In this document: positions 62,942 to 64,000 of the stretch, in pieces
Numbering within the stretch: the first letter of the stretch is position 1
Layout of the letters: the number at the start of each line of letters is the position of its first letter
DNA from: Anoplolepis gracilipes
Lineage: Eukaryota; Arthropoda; Insecta; Hymenoptera; Formicidae
Assembly (NCBI RefSeq): GCF_047496725.1
Contig: NC_132981.1
Coordinates: 4,182,001 to 4,246,000 of the forward strand
Length of the DNA stretch: 64,000 nucleotides
Direction of reading: 5' to 3'
The notes under the pieces: model-generated
Told to the model about the DNA's origin: nothing
Seen by the model: only the letters and a program-made list of their open reading frames with translations
The model's database searches: none
Made by a program: the position numbers and the translations under genes

Positions 62942-64000
62942 TAATTAACTTAAATATAGAGAATATTAGATGTTCGTGCGTTAAAATGTACACATATCAT
63001 AAAGAATCGCTGTTAATCCTGGTATATAATGTGAACGCGCTTTGTACAATATCACTTTATTACGTCCGTGTGCACAATGCAAGAGCTGGATACGGGGATA
63101 GATACAGTCAGCTAAAAAATTCACACTGCAATCGCAACGAACGTGAGCGTTACGAGAATGCACTTTTCTACAGGAACCGCGACAATCCGCGACGGCTATT
63201 CCATTGTCGCCGTTACAGGACCGAATGCGCGATGGAATTGCAGCATCATTCTCTTTGATCCACGACACGGTGTCCCAGCTCTCTCGCAGAATGGCCATTG
63301 AAATGAAGCGTTACAATTACGTGACTCCTGTGAATTTTATCGAGCTGGTAGTCGGTTATAAAGAGTAAGAATAATTGTCAAAATATCAGAACCTTCCTTC
63401 TCTCAGAATTTAAGACAATTACGTTACGTAATATAATTAATACATTTAATATTTTTTAATATCTTTAATCGAAATACAAGATCATGCAACACTGCTGTAT
63501 TCGTATCACGTAGGATGTTGGTAGAAAAGCGACAAGATTTAGCAGACCAGGCGAACAAACTTCGCGGCGGCCTCTCGAAGATCGACGATACTCGGGTGAA
63601 AGTTAAAGAAATGGCGACGGAGCTCGAAGTCACTCAGCAGCAAGTTCATAAATCTACGAGAGAGTGTGAAGAATTCCTCGTAACGATAGGTACACGGCTC
63701 ACGCGACAGTGATATATTATCAACGGCATTTATCAGATTAATCTATAAGAACTTATTGCTTTTAACTCTCCCCTGCTGGTTCTAACTTTACTCTTGCGCA
63801 CTTAATTAATCATATGGTATTCATACTTGCATCGCTTTTTAACCGTGCTTACGACATGCAGCAAACCAACGTCGCGATGCTGATGAAACGGAGAGACAGG
63901 TCTCCGCCAAATCGCATCGTATCGCCGAGGAGCAAAAAGAATGCAAGAAGCTCGAAGAGCTCGCGCGAGCTGACCTAGCAACCGTTGAACCTGCTTTGAA
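27063..64000 (+). CDS. DNAH2: Axonemal dynein heavy chain 2 (inner-arm I1/f beta heavy chain), 49 exons, 3' truncated by window edge
   Basis: This is a motor subunit of the two-headed inner dynein arm of cilia and flagella. It uses ATP to slide axonemal doublets; in insects the likely sites are sperm tails and chordotonal neurons. The chained exons give about 3,156 codons without a stop. Rough layout: poorly conserved acidic N-terminus 1-60, tail (DHC_N1) about 60-750, linker (DHC_N2) about 1230-1660, AAA1 P-loop 1854-1861, AAA2 2135-2142, AAA3 2470-2477, AAA4 2816-2823, stalk helix from about 3050. Known DNAH2 proteins are about 4,400 residues, so roughly 1,270 are missing at the right. DNAH2 is preferred over other heavy chains because the tail and linker, not just the AAA ring, resemble vertebrate DNAH2 (for example LKNPALRPRHW, YLETKRLIFPRFYF). 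The Drosophila counterpart is probably Y-linked kl-2 (recollection, less certain). I see no frameshift or nonsense codon, so the gene looks functional. Confidence 0.95.
27200..27244 (+). repeat. DNAH2: (CT)22 microsatellite, DNAH2 intron 1
   Basis: Starts 40 nt after the exon 1 donor; gives a long polypyrimidine run in the transcript. Confidence 0.95.
27922..27963 (+). repeat. DNAH2: (GA)21 microsatellite, DNAH2 intron 1
   Basis: Complementary in RNA to the (CT)n tract 680 bp upstream. Confidence 0.95.
28594..28606. repeat. Left target-site duplication, retroposon copy 2 (13 bp)
   Basis: TCCTTTAGAATTA is repeated exactly at 29672-29684, bracketing copy 2. It is a non-simple 13-mer, so chance is unlikely. 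Confidence 0.75.
28607..29671 (+). mobile_element. Penelope-like or retrozyme-like retroposon, copy 2 (1,065 bp), in DNAH2 intron 1
   Basis: The left arm (AATAAAAGGAGGCTTTACAA..CGTAAATAAAAACAATGTTTAAAG) is the inverse of the right arm (CTTTAAACATTG..TTTTTATTTACG..CGGCTCTTAAAG). It carries about 600 bp of central sequence absent from copy 1, then the shared TTTTTTAATCTTGCC..ATGGCGTTGCA block and hammerhead-like core. The right end extends into CTGAATTGAAAGCCTATTAG, the inverse of the left end of copies 1 and 3. No reverse transcriptase or GIY-YIG sequence could be recognised in the centre. Confidence 0.68.
29490..29550 (+). ncRNA. Hammerhead-ribozyme-like motif (copy 2)
   Basis: CCGAGGA (29509-29515; the second core base is C instead of U), a perfect stem II GGTCC/GGACC with loop GAAGAA, then GAAACGTC (29533-29540). 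The short palindromic ACGT would form stem III only as a dimer, as in minimal Penelope hammerheads. One extra U lies between box 1 and stem II. The U-to-C change probably abolishes activity. Confidence 0.5.
29672..29684. repeat. Right target-site duplication, retroposon copy 2
   Basis: Exact match to 28594-28606. Confidence 0.75.
30473..30543 (+). CDS. DNAH2: DNAH2 exon 2
   Basis: Codes an acidic run (EEEEEDIEDELSPVYTTDELNEL, residues 33-56). Acceptor TTGTTGCAG, donor GTGAGC, exit phase 0. It fits between exons 1 and 3 without a stop. The acidic character matches the poorly conserved head of DNAH2 proteins. Confidence 0.72.
30922..31264 (+). CDS. DNAH2: DNAH2 exon 3 (N-terminal tail)
   Basis: Residues 57-170. 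It begins the conserved tail (LSGLTDNDW, then FVRQPNEILYPENF, then LAPIFFTIETWPDS). Vertebrate DNAH2 has the same order: GL..W, FIRQ..P..WENF, GVFAPQIF..WPES. The acceptor is CTTTCAG. The donor GTATCC is weak but is the only in-phase one near the loss of similarity. Confidence 0.92.
31265..33216 (+). other. DNAH2: DNAH2 intron 3
   Basis: A 1.95-kb intron. CpG-richer blocks at 31500-31860 and 32200-32640 contain open frames of 70-120 codons on both strands with no family signature. Nothing else identifiable. Confidence 0.65.
33217..33486 (+). CDS. DNAH2: DNAH2 exon 4 (tail)
   Basis: Residues 171-260, including LGLTVIYVP, KELVKRLEGVVAHW and EYDFWTYR, which match the DNAH2 blocks HTVLYIP, KELVQRLETSMIHW and EIEFWRNR. 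The acceptor GTGAAAG is the first AG after a pyrimidine stretch; its phase fits exon 3. The start is the least certain part. Confidence 0.85.
33858..34315 (+). CDS. DNAH2: DNAH2 exon 5 (tail)
   Basis: Residues 261-413. Contains SNIEFLSILKDTSAELK and IWLNSPYYNTRERISNLFSAL, close to the family block IRIIWVNSPHYNTRERLTSLF. Acceptor after a long poly-T run, donor GTAAAT, exit phase 0. Confidence 0.95.
34322..34845. mobile_element. Long fold-back (MITE-like) element in DNAH2 intron 5
   Basis: The left arm (about 34340-34534) and right arm (about 34641-34835) are inverted copies. Examples: left TGTAAGCAAAAAG..AAAGTTTTAATTAAACTG and ACATGAAATGTGTAGATGTG; right CAGTTTAATTAAAACTTT and CACATCTACATATTTCATGT. 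The arms are about 195 bp, roughly 85% alike by eye, with a loop of about 110 bp. Transcribed as part of the pre-mRNA it would fold into a long hairpin. No coding capacity; family unknown. Confidence 0.7.
34870..35870 (+). other. DNAH2: DNAH2 intron 5, right part
   Basis: After the fold-back element, a GC-richer block (34950-35700) with no coding signature precedes an A+T-rich stretch and the exon 6 acceptor. Confidence 0.55.
35871..36007 (+). CDS. DNAH2: DNAH2 exon 6 (tail)
   Basis: Residues 414-458. Includes WDLDTGNIFRYIDVFIGRC and DMIEICQAMIDFAR, as in the DHC_N1 segment of axonemal heavy chains (F..vD.Fv.RC.dl.ev). Acceptor ATCTTCAG, donor GTTCAA, exit phase 2. Confidence 0.93.
36240..36582 (+). 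CDS. DNAH2: DNAH2 exon 7 (tail)
   Basis: Residues 459-573. Contains WHDDMIIFRNEMRDLEIMIEN, matching WHEDYNKFRAGIKDLEVMTQN of vertebrate DNAH2. Acceptor CGATAG, donor GTAAGG, exit phase 0. Confidence 0.94.
37008..37527 (+). CDS. DNAH2: DNAH2 exon 8 (tail), longest exon
   Basis: Residues 574-746 (520 nt). Runs from VWQIFADDIQRTKQEV to LAYNRII and ends within the DNAH2 block VARDYNRIIAMLSPDE. Acceptor CTGCTCAG; donor GTTCGT lacks the usual purine at +3 but is in phase. Confidence 0.95.
38083..38225 (+). CDS. DNAH2: DNAH2 exon 9 (tail)
   Basis: Residues 747-794: SLTERALFRELIRQLDRKIN then PGLTKLTW, close to EQALFKERIRLLDKKIHPGLKKLHW. Acceptor TTTTTCAG, donor GTACGC, exit phase 0. Confidence 0.95.
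38651..38796 (+). CDS. DNAH2: DNAH2 exon 10 (tail)
   Basis: Residues 795-842 (LQEFIDTYKNLNSEIIRIC...). Sequence similarity is modest, but position, splice signals (ATTCTAG / GTAGGA) and phase 2 exit fit both neighbours. Confidence 0.9.
38898..38991 (+). CDS. DNAH2: DNAH2 exon 11 (tail)
   Basis: Residues 843-874 (DETFQVMTQRLNMIFLYIME). Equivalent to HRAAVQQKLMNLHQDVV of vertebrate DNAH2. Acceptor TTTCCAG, donor GTATAA, exit phase 0. Confidence 0.9.
38992..40465 (+). other. DNAH2: DNAH2 intron 11
   Basis: A 1.47-kb intron. A+T-rich except 39700-40030. No repeat family or coding signal recognised. Confidence 0.6.
40466..40636 (+). CDS. DNAH2: DNAH2 exon 12 (tail)
   Basis: Residues 875-931 (SHEEWKDYLIKIDTVIEEAM..SLTIMFEALHGAD), matching QQQWMLYMIRLDRMMEDALR..SLLELSKAINGD. 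Acceptor CTTCTCAG, donor GTATGT, phase 0 on both sides. Confidence 0.94.
40902..41094 (+). CDS. DNAH2: DNAH2 exon 13 (tail)
   Basis: Residues 932-995 (INFVPALLEIATVIANISNI...). The donor is GTCGTA, a poor match. The better GTAAAG at 41104 would force a stop (AAG TAA) at the start of exon 14, so the weaker site is chosen by frame. Confidence 0.88.
41393..41464 (+). repeat. DNAH2: 36-bp tandem duplication in DNAH2 intron 13
   Basis: Two adjacent 36-bp units beginning ATTTAAAATTATAATGGAA, differing at a few bases. Confidence 0.7.
41762..41858 (+). CDS. DNAH2: DNAH2 exon 14 (tail)
   Basis: Residues 996-1027: VQNYLKIWEPFKDVWEMNKD, matching LLQNYLKTWDMYREIWEINKD. Acceptor TTTACAG, donor GTAATG, exit phase 2. 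Confidence 0.94.
42061..42122 (+). repeat. DNAH2: (CT)n microsatellite, DNAH2 intron 14
   Basis: About 60 bp of CT with a CCCC interruption, 145 nt before the exon 15 acceptor. Confidence 0.95.
42267..42518 (+). CDS. DNAH2: DNAH2 exon 15 (tail)
   Basis: Residues 1028-1111: AASFDADISKYIDVMNNVQ then ATIIEHCSIWQQKLTALLL, matching VSSFVADIARYTEVANNVQ and FSLVQHCNEWQNKFATLLR. Acceptor AATTAG, donor GTTAGT, exit phase 2. Confidence 0.95.
43091..43218 (+). CDS. DNAH2: DNAH2 exon 16
   Basis: Residues 1112-1154 (PTDLISMQSALQLFERLTAE), matching PQTLEELGVSLQLVDALKHD. Acceptor GTTTGCAG, donor GTAAAT, exit phase 1. Confidence 0.93.
43483..43601 (+). CDS. DNAH2: DNAH2 exon 17
   Basis: Residues 1155-1194; starts EKYEV as in DNAH2 LEKYEVPVED. 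The open frame continues to a stop at 43695, but similarity and phase stop at the GTACGG donor, so the extension is intronic. Confidence 0.9.
44025..44139 (+). CDS. DNAH2: DNAH2 exon 18
   Basis: Residues 1195-1232 (EEFKEILLTDATMFEEDIFS...GPFTSDW), matching DDFKKKAHTLLEDFEFKGHFTSN. Acceptor ATTGCAG, donor GTAAAT, exit phase 1. Confidence 0.9.
44885..45018 (+). CDS. DNAH2: DNAH2 exon 19
   Basis: Residues 1233-1277 (INSLRDRKNLLKSQLTIFGI), matching LMAMREEENSLRANLGIFKI. Acceptor TGTTACAG, donor GTAAAT, exit phase 0. Start of the linker region. Confidence 0.94.
45118..45311 (+). CDS. DNAH2: DNAH2 exon 20 (linker)
   Basis: Residues 1278-1341: ELVWQLTDEWNDAWERYKTG then LFFRKLTKLSRELKEKNWEI, matching WEENWNEWKTG and LFRRLTKLAKEYKDRNWEI. 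Acceptor CTCCAAG, donor GTGTGA, exit phase 2. Confidence 0.96.
45312..46355 (+). other. DNAH2: DNAH2 intron 20
   Basis: A 1.04-kb A+T-rich intron with a short (TA)n near 45683. Nothing else recognised. Confidence 0.6.
46356..46584 (+). CDS. DNAH2: DNAH2 exon 21 (linker)
   Basis: Residues 1342-1418: FRRTLPLITVLKNPALRPRH, then SEDFTLDAIIKM and ATMELAIEV, a near-exact copy of the DNAH2 DHC_N2 start. Acceptor ATCGCAG, donor GTGAGT, exit phase 0. Confidence 0.97.
46687..46838 (+). CDS. DNAH2: DNAH2 exon 22 (linker)
   Basis: Residues 1419-1468: GLKNIKDTWETMPITMVPYKDKG and LEDHQVQLSSMKSTR (two separate blocks), matching ALQNIAKTWDVTQLDIVPYKDKG and LEDNQVALSTMKASR. Acceptor GATTTAG, donor GTGCAT, exit phase 2. 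Confidence 0.97.
46922..47172 (+). CDS. DNAH2: DNAH2 exon 23 (linker)
   Basis: Residues 1469-1552: FAQEVEYWERALSTIGEVLE and YVYLDNIFTTEDIKKQLPKE, matching DHWERCLSLILEVIE and WMYLENIFLGEDIRKQLPNE. Acceptor TTTCCTAG, donor GTATGT, exit phase 1. Confidence 0.97.
47969..48044 (+). repeat. DNAH2: (GA)n microsatellite, DNAH2 intron 23
   Basis: About 76 bp of GA with two GC interruptions, about 130 nt before the exon 24 acceptor. Confidence 0.95.
48173..48393 (+). CDS. DNAH2: DNAH2 exon 24 (linker)
   Basis: Residues 1553-1626: GLLEILNKLND, YLETKRLIFPRFYFISNDD. This is the dynein linker signature K..FPRFYFlSnddlLeIL. Acceptor CTGTTAG, donor GTAATT, exit phase 0. Confidence 0.97.
48488..48602 (+). 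CDS. DNAH2: DNAH2 exon 25 (linker)
   Basis: Residues 1627-1664: MYSNDEECIDFIEPVLLEGQ then VEHWLRDI, matching MFSGDGEYIDFLHSVFLEGPVESWLGDV. Acceptor CCTTAAG, donor GTGAGT, exit phase 1. Confidence 0.96.
49267..49330 (+). repeat. DNAH2: (GC)n tract with G-runs, DNAH2 intron 25
   Basis: (GC)9 at 49267-49285, then GGGG, a nine-G run and GGG, then a second CG alternation. The exon 26 acceptor is 37 nt downstream. Confidence 0.9.
49367..49538 (+). CDS. DNAH2: DNAH2 exon 26 (end of linker)
   Basis: Residues 1665-1721: MRVTLREVLRQCRTALRKML then KRDRWVKEWPGQ and TQIQWTSD, matching MRVTLRDLLRNCHLALRKFLNKRDKWVKEWAGQ and SQIQWTAD. Acceptor ATTGCAG, donor GTGAGT, exit phase 2. It lies just after a CG-rich, G-run tract. 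Confidence 0.97.
49718..49772 (+). repeat. DNAH2: (CA)n microsatellites, DNAH2 intron 26
   Basis: Two short CA runs (49718-49733 and about 49760-49771) separated by ATGCACG-type sequence. Confidence 0.85.
50310..50321. repeat. Left candidate target-site duplication, retroposon copy 3 (12 bp)
   Basis: TAAATAATTTTA recurs at 50734-50745. It is A/T only, so weaker evidence than for copies 1 and 2. Confidence 0.5.
50436..50510 (-). ncRNA. Hammerhead-ribozyme-like motif, best-preserved core (copy 3, minus strand)
   Basis: Read on the minus strand: CTGAGGA (50481-50475), TGATCC, GAAGAA, GGACC, then GAAACGTT (50457-50450). Both conserved boxes are intact and GUU is a permitted cleavage triplet. 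Flaws: one A-C mismatch in stem II and an extra U before it. The orientation is antisense to DNAH2. Confidence 0.5.
50555..50625 (+). ncRNA. Hammerhead-ribozyme-like motif, disrupted (copy 3, plus strand)
   Basis: CTGAGGG (50577-50583) replaces CTGAGGA, and extra bases interrupt the second strand of stem II before GAAACGTC. Probably inactive. Confidence 0.4.
50734..50745. repeat. Right candidate target-site duplication, retroposon copy 3
   Basis: Exact match to 50310-50321. Confidence 0.5.
50936..51111 (+). CDS. DNAH2: DNAH2 exon 27 (pre-AAA1)
   Basis: Residues 1722-1780: MLDKYSETIRNVLSKLDRLK and VVIEIHARDVIEKMYK, matching LNKYSEAIRGNLTKIMRLK and VTIEIHARDVLEKLYK. The acceptor CTCGAG is less pyrimidine-rich than most. 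Donor GTGAGT. Confidence 0.95.
51868..52030 (+). CDS. DNAH2: DNAH2 exon 28 (entry to AAA1)
   Basis: Residues 1781-1834: FEWLSQLRFYWDTDVDDCIV then FAYGYEYLGNTGRLVITPLT, the conserved run before the AAA1 P-loop (FDWLSQLRFYW...YGYEYLGN..RLVITPLTD). Acceptor TTTTTCAG, donor GTACGT, exit phase 2. Confidence 0.97.
52031..54659 (+). other. DNAH2: DNAH2 intron 28
   Basis: A 2.6-kb intron directly before the AAA1 P-loop exon. CpG-rich blocks are at 52480-53060 and 53730-54370. The first contains a perfect 18-bp palindrome. The second contains a 122-codon minus-strand open frame without a recognised domain. A nested regulatory element is possible; no gene can be supported. Confidence 0.6.
52548..52565. 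promoter_or_regulatory. Perfect 18-bp palindrome with two bZIP-like half-sites
   Basis: ATTACGTCGCGACGTAAT reads the same on both strands and contains two inverted TTACGTC half-sites like those bound by CREB/ATF-type bZIP factors. It lies in the CpG-rich part of DNAH2 intron 28. Regulatory use is inference. Confidence 0.35.
54660..54884 (+). CDS. DNAH2: DNAH2 exon 29 (AAA1 Walker A and B)
   Basis: Residues 1835-1909. The AAA1 P-loop GPAGTGKT is at 54715-54738 (residues 1854-1861), followed by NCSEGLDYKSMG and Walker B CFDEFN at the exon end. AAA1 is the main ATP-hydrolysing site of dynein and all visible key residues are present. Acceptor CGTCCAG, donor GTAAAT, exit phase 2. Confidence 0.98.
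55213..55501 (+). CDS. DNAH2: DNAH2 exon 30 (AAA1, sensor 1)
   Basis: Residues 1910-2006. Contains INVEVLSVVAQQI, the sensor-1 stretch GIFITMNPGYAGRTELPDNL, and FRPISMMVPDS. The donor GTCACT is weak (C at +3) but coincides with loss of similarity and keeps phase 0. Confidence 0.97.
55744..55881 (+). CDS. DNAH2: DNAH2 exon 31 (AAA1 C-terminal part)
   Basis: Residues 2007-2052: LYSLAQQQLSKQYHYDFGLR and RYAGKKKRL, matching LYSLAVQQLSRQDHYDFGLR and LRYAGKKRRL. Acceptor TTTTGTAG, donor GTGATT, phase 0. Confidence 0.97.
56093..56263 (+). CDS. DNAH2: DNAH2 exon 32 (AAA1-AAA2 junction)
   Basis: Residues 2053-2109: MKDMNVAKLTSDDLPLFLDI then LFPNVDIPTVDY, matching MRDMNIAKLTSVDAPLF and LFPNIELPVIDY. 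Acceptor TGTCTAG, donor GTAATC, phase 0. Confidence 0.97.
56576..56867 (+). CDS. DNAH2: DNAH2 exon 33 (AAA2, degenerate P-loop)
   Basis: Residues 2110-2206. The frame around the P-loop is conserved (KVIELYETKSSRHSTMIVG ... NPKALSLGELYGEYNLSTGE), but the loop itself (56651-56674, residues 2135-2142) reads GVSNTAKT where vertebrate DNAH2 has GCTGSGKT. The glycine before Lys is Ala. Lys and Thr remain. AAA2 is normally a structural nucleotide site rather than a hydrolytic one. Confidence 0.97.
57351..57442 (+). CDS. DNAH2: DNAH2 exon 34 (AAA2 Walker B)
   Basis: Residues 2207-2237: DEKWILFDGPVDVDWIENMN then SVMDDNK, an almost exact match to the family, with Walker B ILFDGP. Acceptor CTTCCAG, donor GTATAC, exit phase 0. 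Confidence 0.97.
57530..57733 (+). CDS. DNAH2: DNAH2 exon 35 (AAA2)
   Basis: Residues 2238-2305: LTLINNDRIIMPDQVSLLFE, ASPATVSRVGMIY, and WRPYVDSWL. The usual ATVSRCGMVY has Val in place of Cys. The open frame upstream to 57305 is intron read-through. Donor GTGAGA. Confidence 0.97.
57795..58000 (+). CDS. DNAH2: DNAH2 exon 36 (AAA2-AAA3 junction)
   Basis: Residues 2306-2373: LKFKRKNCEEPVPIPELNAI then SLCKLLEVFATPQNGVELG, matching FKKDNCKELVPLPEYSGITSLCKLYSALATPENGV. Acceptor CAATCAG; donor GTAAGT just before a T tract of about 26 nt. Exit phase 2. Confidence 0.97.
58014..58040 (+). repeat. DNAH2: Poly-T tract after exon 36 donor
   Basis: About 26 T residues, 13 nt downstream of the GTAAGT donor. 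Confidence 0.9.
58312..58497 (+). CDS. DNAH2: DNAH2 exon 37 (AAA3 approach)
   Basis: Residues 2374-2435: MIWSLCASVDEKGRQKMDNF then FFPLKDTVYEYYVD, matching MIWSVCASVDEEGRKRIDSYLREIEGSFPNKDTVYEYFVD. Acceptor GTTGCAG, donor GTAAAT, exit phase 2. Confidence 0.97.
58830..59049 (+). CDS. DNAH2: DNAH2 exon 38 (AAA3 P-loop)
   Basis: Residues 2436-2509. The AAA3 P-loop GPVGTGKT is at 58930-58953 (residues 2470-2477), preceded by FYKIIVPTVDTIRYDYIVSS and followed by LVNMSAQTTSNN. AAA3 is the regulatory ATPase site and looks intact. Acceptor TTTACAG, donor GTAAGG. Confidence 0.98.
59132..59298 (+). CDS. DNAH2: DNAH2 exon 39 (AAA3 Walker B)
   Basis: Residues 2510-2564: LESRLEKRTKGVYIPTGGKT, LITFMDDFNMP (Walker B), GSQPPLELIRQWIDYGFW. 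Acceptor CCTATAG, donor GTAATA, exit phase 2. Confidence 0.98.
59440..59660 (+). CDS. DNAH2: DNAH2 exon 40 (AAA3)
   Basis: Residues 2565-2638: MAAMGPPGGSRNVITDRLLT and FNVINMTFPTEKQIIRIYGT, matching MAAMGPPGGGRTVISPRL and FNIINMTFPTKSQIIRIFGT. Acceptor CGACAG, donor GTAAGT, exit phase 1. Confidence 0.98.
59729..59838 (+). CDS. DNAH2: DNAH2 exon 41 (AAA3 C-terminal part)
   Basis: Residues 2639-2675: LPTPTKMHYLFNLRDISK, identical in pattern to the DNAH2 block. Acceptor GTTTAG, donor GTAAAA, exit phase 0. Confidence 0.97.
59933..60048 (+). CDS. DNAH2: DNAH2 exon 42
   Basis: Residues 2676-2713: VFQGLLRSHKDYQYSRQTFL then RLWVHESFRVFYDRLID, matching VFQGMLRANKDF and RLWIHECFRVFSDRLVD. Acceptor CCGGTAG, donor GTAAGC, exit phase 2. 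Confidence 0.96.
60123..60223 (+). CDS. DNAH2: DNAH2 exon 43
   Basis: Residues 2714-2747: LNDQLGKHFELTFHNVCPEK then RCPVFG, matching DKLGSFFDLTFHHLCPSKRPPIFG. Acceptor TCTTTCAG, donor GTAAAC, exit phase 1. Confidence 0.96.
60404..60582 (+). CDS. DNAH2: DNAH2 exon 44 (AAA4 entry)
   Basis: Residues 2748-2807: YEDLPDIDAVRRYMEEQMDE then LFRDAIEHVCRIVRVISQ, matching LFREAIEHITRIVRVIGQ. Acceptor TCTGCAG, donor GTTAGT, exit phase 0. Confidence 0.97.
60848..61147 (+). CDS. DNAH2: DNAH2 exon 45 (AAA4 P-loop and Walker B)
   Basis: Residues 2808-2907. The AAA4 P-loop GIGGSGRQS starts at 60872 (residue 2816); the GR in place of GK is typical of AAA4 in axonemal dyneins. The Walker B region reads SFLFNDTQ (61034-61057) where vertebrate DNAH2 has SFIFVDTQ, so an Asn (2874) precedes the Asp. 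Acceptor TTTACAG, donor GTAAGT, phase 0. Confidence 0.98.
61148..61947 (+). other. DNAH2: DNAH2 intron 45
   Basis: An 800-bp, very A+T-rich intron. No feature beyond short A/T and GA runs. Confidence 0.6.
61948..62235 (+). CDS. DNAH2: DNAH2 exon 46 (AAA4)
   Basis: Residues 2908-3003: YSFLIERARANMHLIMCMSP then QYPSLINCTTIDWFLEWPRE, matching IERVQNNLHIVLCLSP and QYPALVNCTTINWFSEWPQE. Acceptor TTATCAG. Donor GTAGGT is chosen because exon 47 joins in phase 0; reading on leaves the family similarity. Confidence 0.96.
62236..63218 (+). other. DNAH2: DNAH2 intron 46
   Basis: A 983-bp intron. The exon 46 frame stays open to 62587 but leaves the dynein family after GENKV, so this is read-through. 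Contains a (TA)n tract at 62907-62936. Confidence 0.65.
62907..62936. repeat. DNAH2: (TA)15 microsatellite, DNAH2 intron 46
   Basis: Uninterrupted TA run. Confidence 0.95.
63219..63364 (+). CDS. DNAH2: DNAH2 exon 47 (AAA4 to stalk)
   Basis: Residues 3004-3051: LIHDTVSQLSRRM then KRYNYVTPVNFIELVVGYK, the conserved R..YVTP.nyLELv.gYk that ends AAA4. Acceptor GTTACAG, donor GTAAGA, exit phase 2. Confidence 0.97.
63514..63689 (+). CDS. DNAH2: DNAH2 exon 48 (stalk helix 1)
   Basis: Residues 3052-3110: KRQDLADQANKLRGGLSKID then KVKEMATELEV, matching KRQELLAQANKLRTGLFKIDETREKVQVMSLELE. This starts the antiparallel coiled coil that carries the microtubule-binding tip. Acceptor CACGTAG, donor GTACAC, exit phase 1. 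Confidence 0.97.
63862..64000 (+). CDS. DNAH2: DNAH2 exon 49 (stalk helix 1, cut by window edge)
   Basis: Residues 3111-3156: ANQRRDADETERQVSAKSHR then IAEEQKECKKLEELARADLA, matching QKREADEQQKAVTANSEKIAVEE in DNAH2. Acceptor CATGCAG. The frame is still open at base 64000. Confidence 0.96.

Noticed and set aside
27063..64000. Assignment to another heavy chain (DNAH1, 5, 9 or 10) or cytoplasmic dynein
   Set aside because: The AAA regions alone would be ambiguous, but the tail and linker blocks follow vertebrate DNAH2 in order and wording, and AAA4 has the axonemal GSGRQ form.

Overview
This is animal nuclear DNA. A single large, intron-rich gene on the + strand fills the right 37 kb, and no gene I can support lies in the left 27 kb. 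The base composition is A+T-rich, but CpG is not visibly depleted. Long (TC)n, (GA)n and (TA)n microsatellites are common, introns range from about 60 bp to 3 kb, and there are Penelope-like repeats. Together these suggest an insect, most plausibly a hymenopteran such as an ant. The lineage call is inference.

1-27062: no recognisable protein or RNA gene. It is A+T-rich sequence broken by short GC- and CpG-richer blocks. It holds (TA)n tracts, a 90-bp-arm hairpin at 14902-15147, paired TATAAAAG boxes near 19 kb, and a 409-bp repeat with inverted ends and a 14-bp target duplication (23682-24090).

27063-64000 (continues past the right edge): the axonemal dynein heavy chain DNAH2, the beta heavy chain of the two-headed inner arm I1/f. 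I could chain 49 coding exons. All junctions are GT..AG, the reading phase is maintained at all 48 introns, and the reading frame stays open for about 3,156 codons. The window carries the N-terminal tail, the linker, AAA1, AAA2, AAA3, AAA4 and the start of the first stalk helix. The microtubule-binding domain, AAA5, AAA6 and the C-terminal region lie beyond the edge. AAA1 and AAA3 have canonical P-loops, AAA4 has the usual dynein GxGGSGRQ form, and the AAA2 P-loop is degenerate.

Repeats: three copies of one element family (23682-24090; 28607-29671 in intron 1; 50322-50733 in intron 26) share inverted terminal arms, 12-14-bp flanking direct repeats, and a hammerhead-ribozyme-like core (CUGANGA, stem II, GAAACGUH). 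The third copy carries two such cores in opposite orientation. This combination resembles Penelope-like retroelements or their small non-autonomous derivatives and is the most interesting non-coding signal here. A separate fold-back element with arms of about 200 bp sits in intron 5. All similarity calls come from reading the sequence against remembered family features; no search was run.
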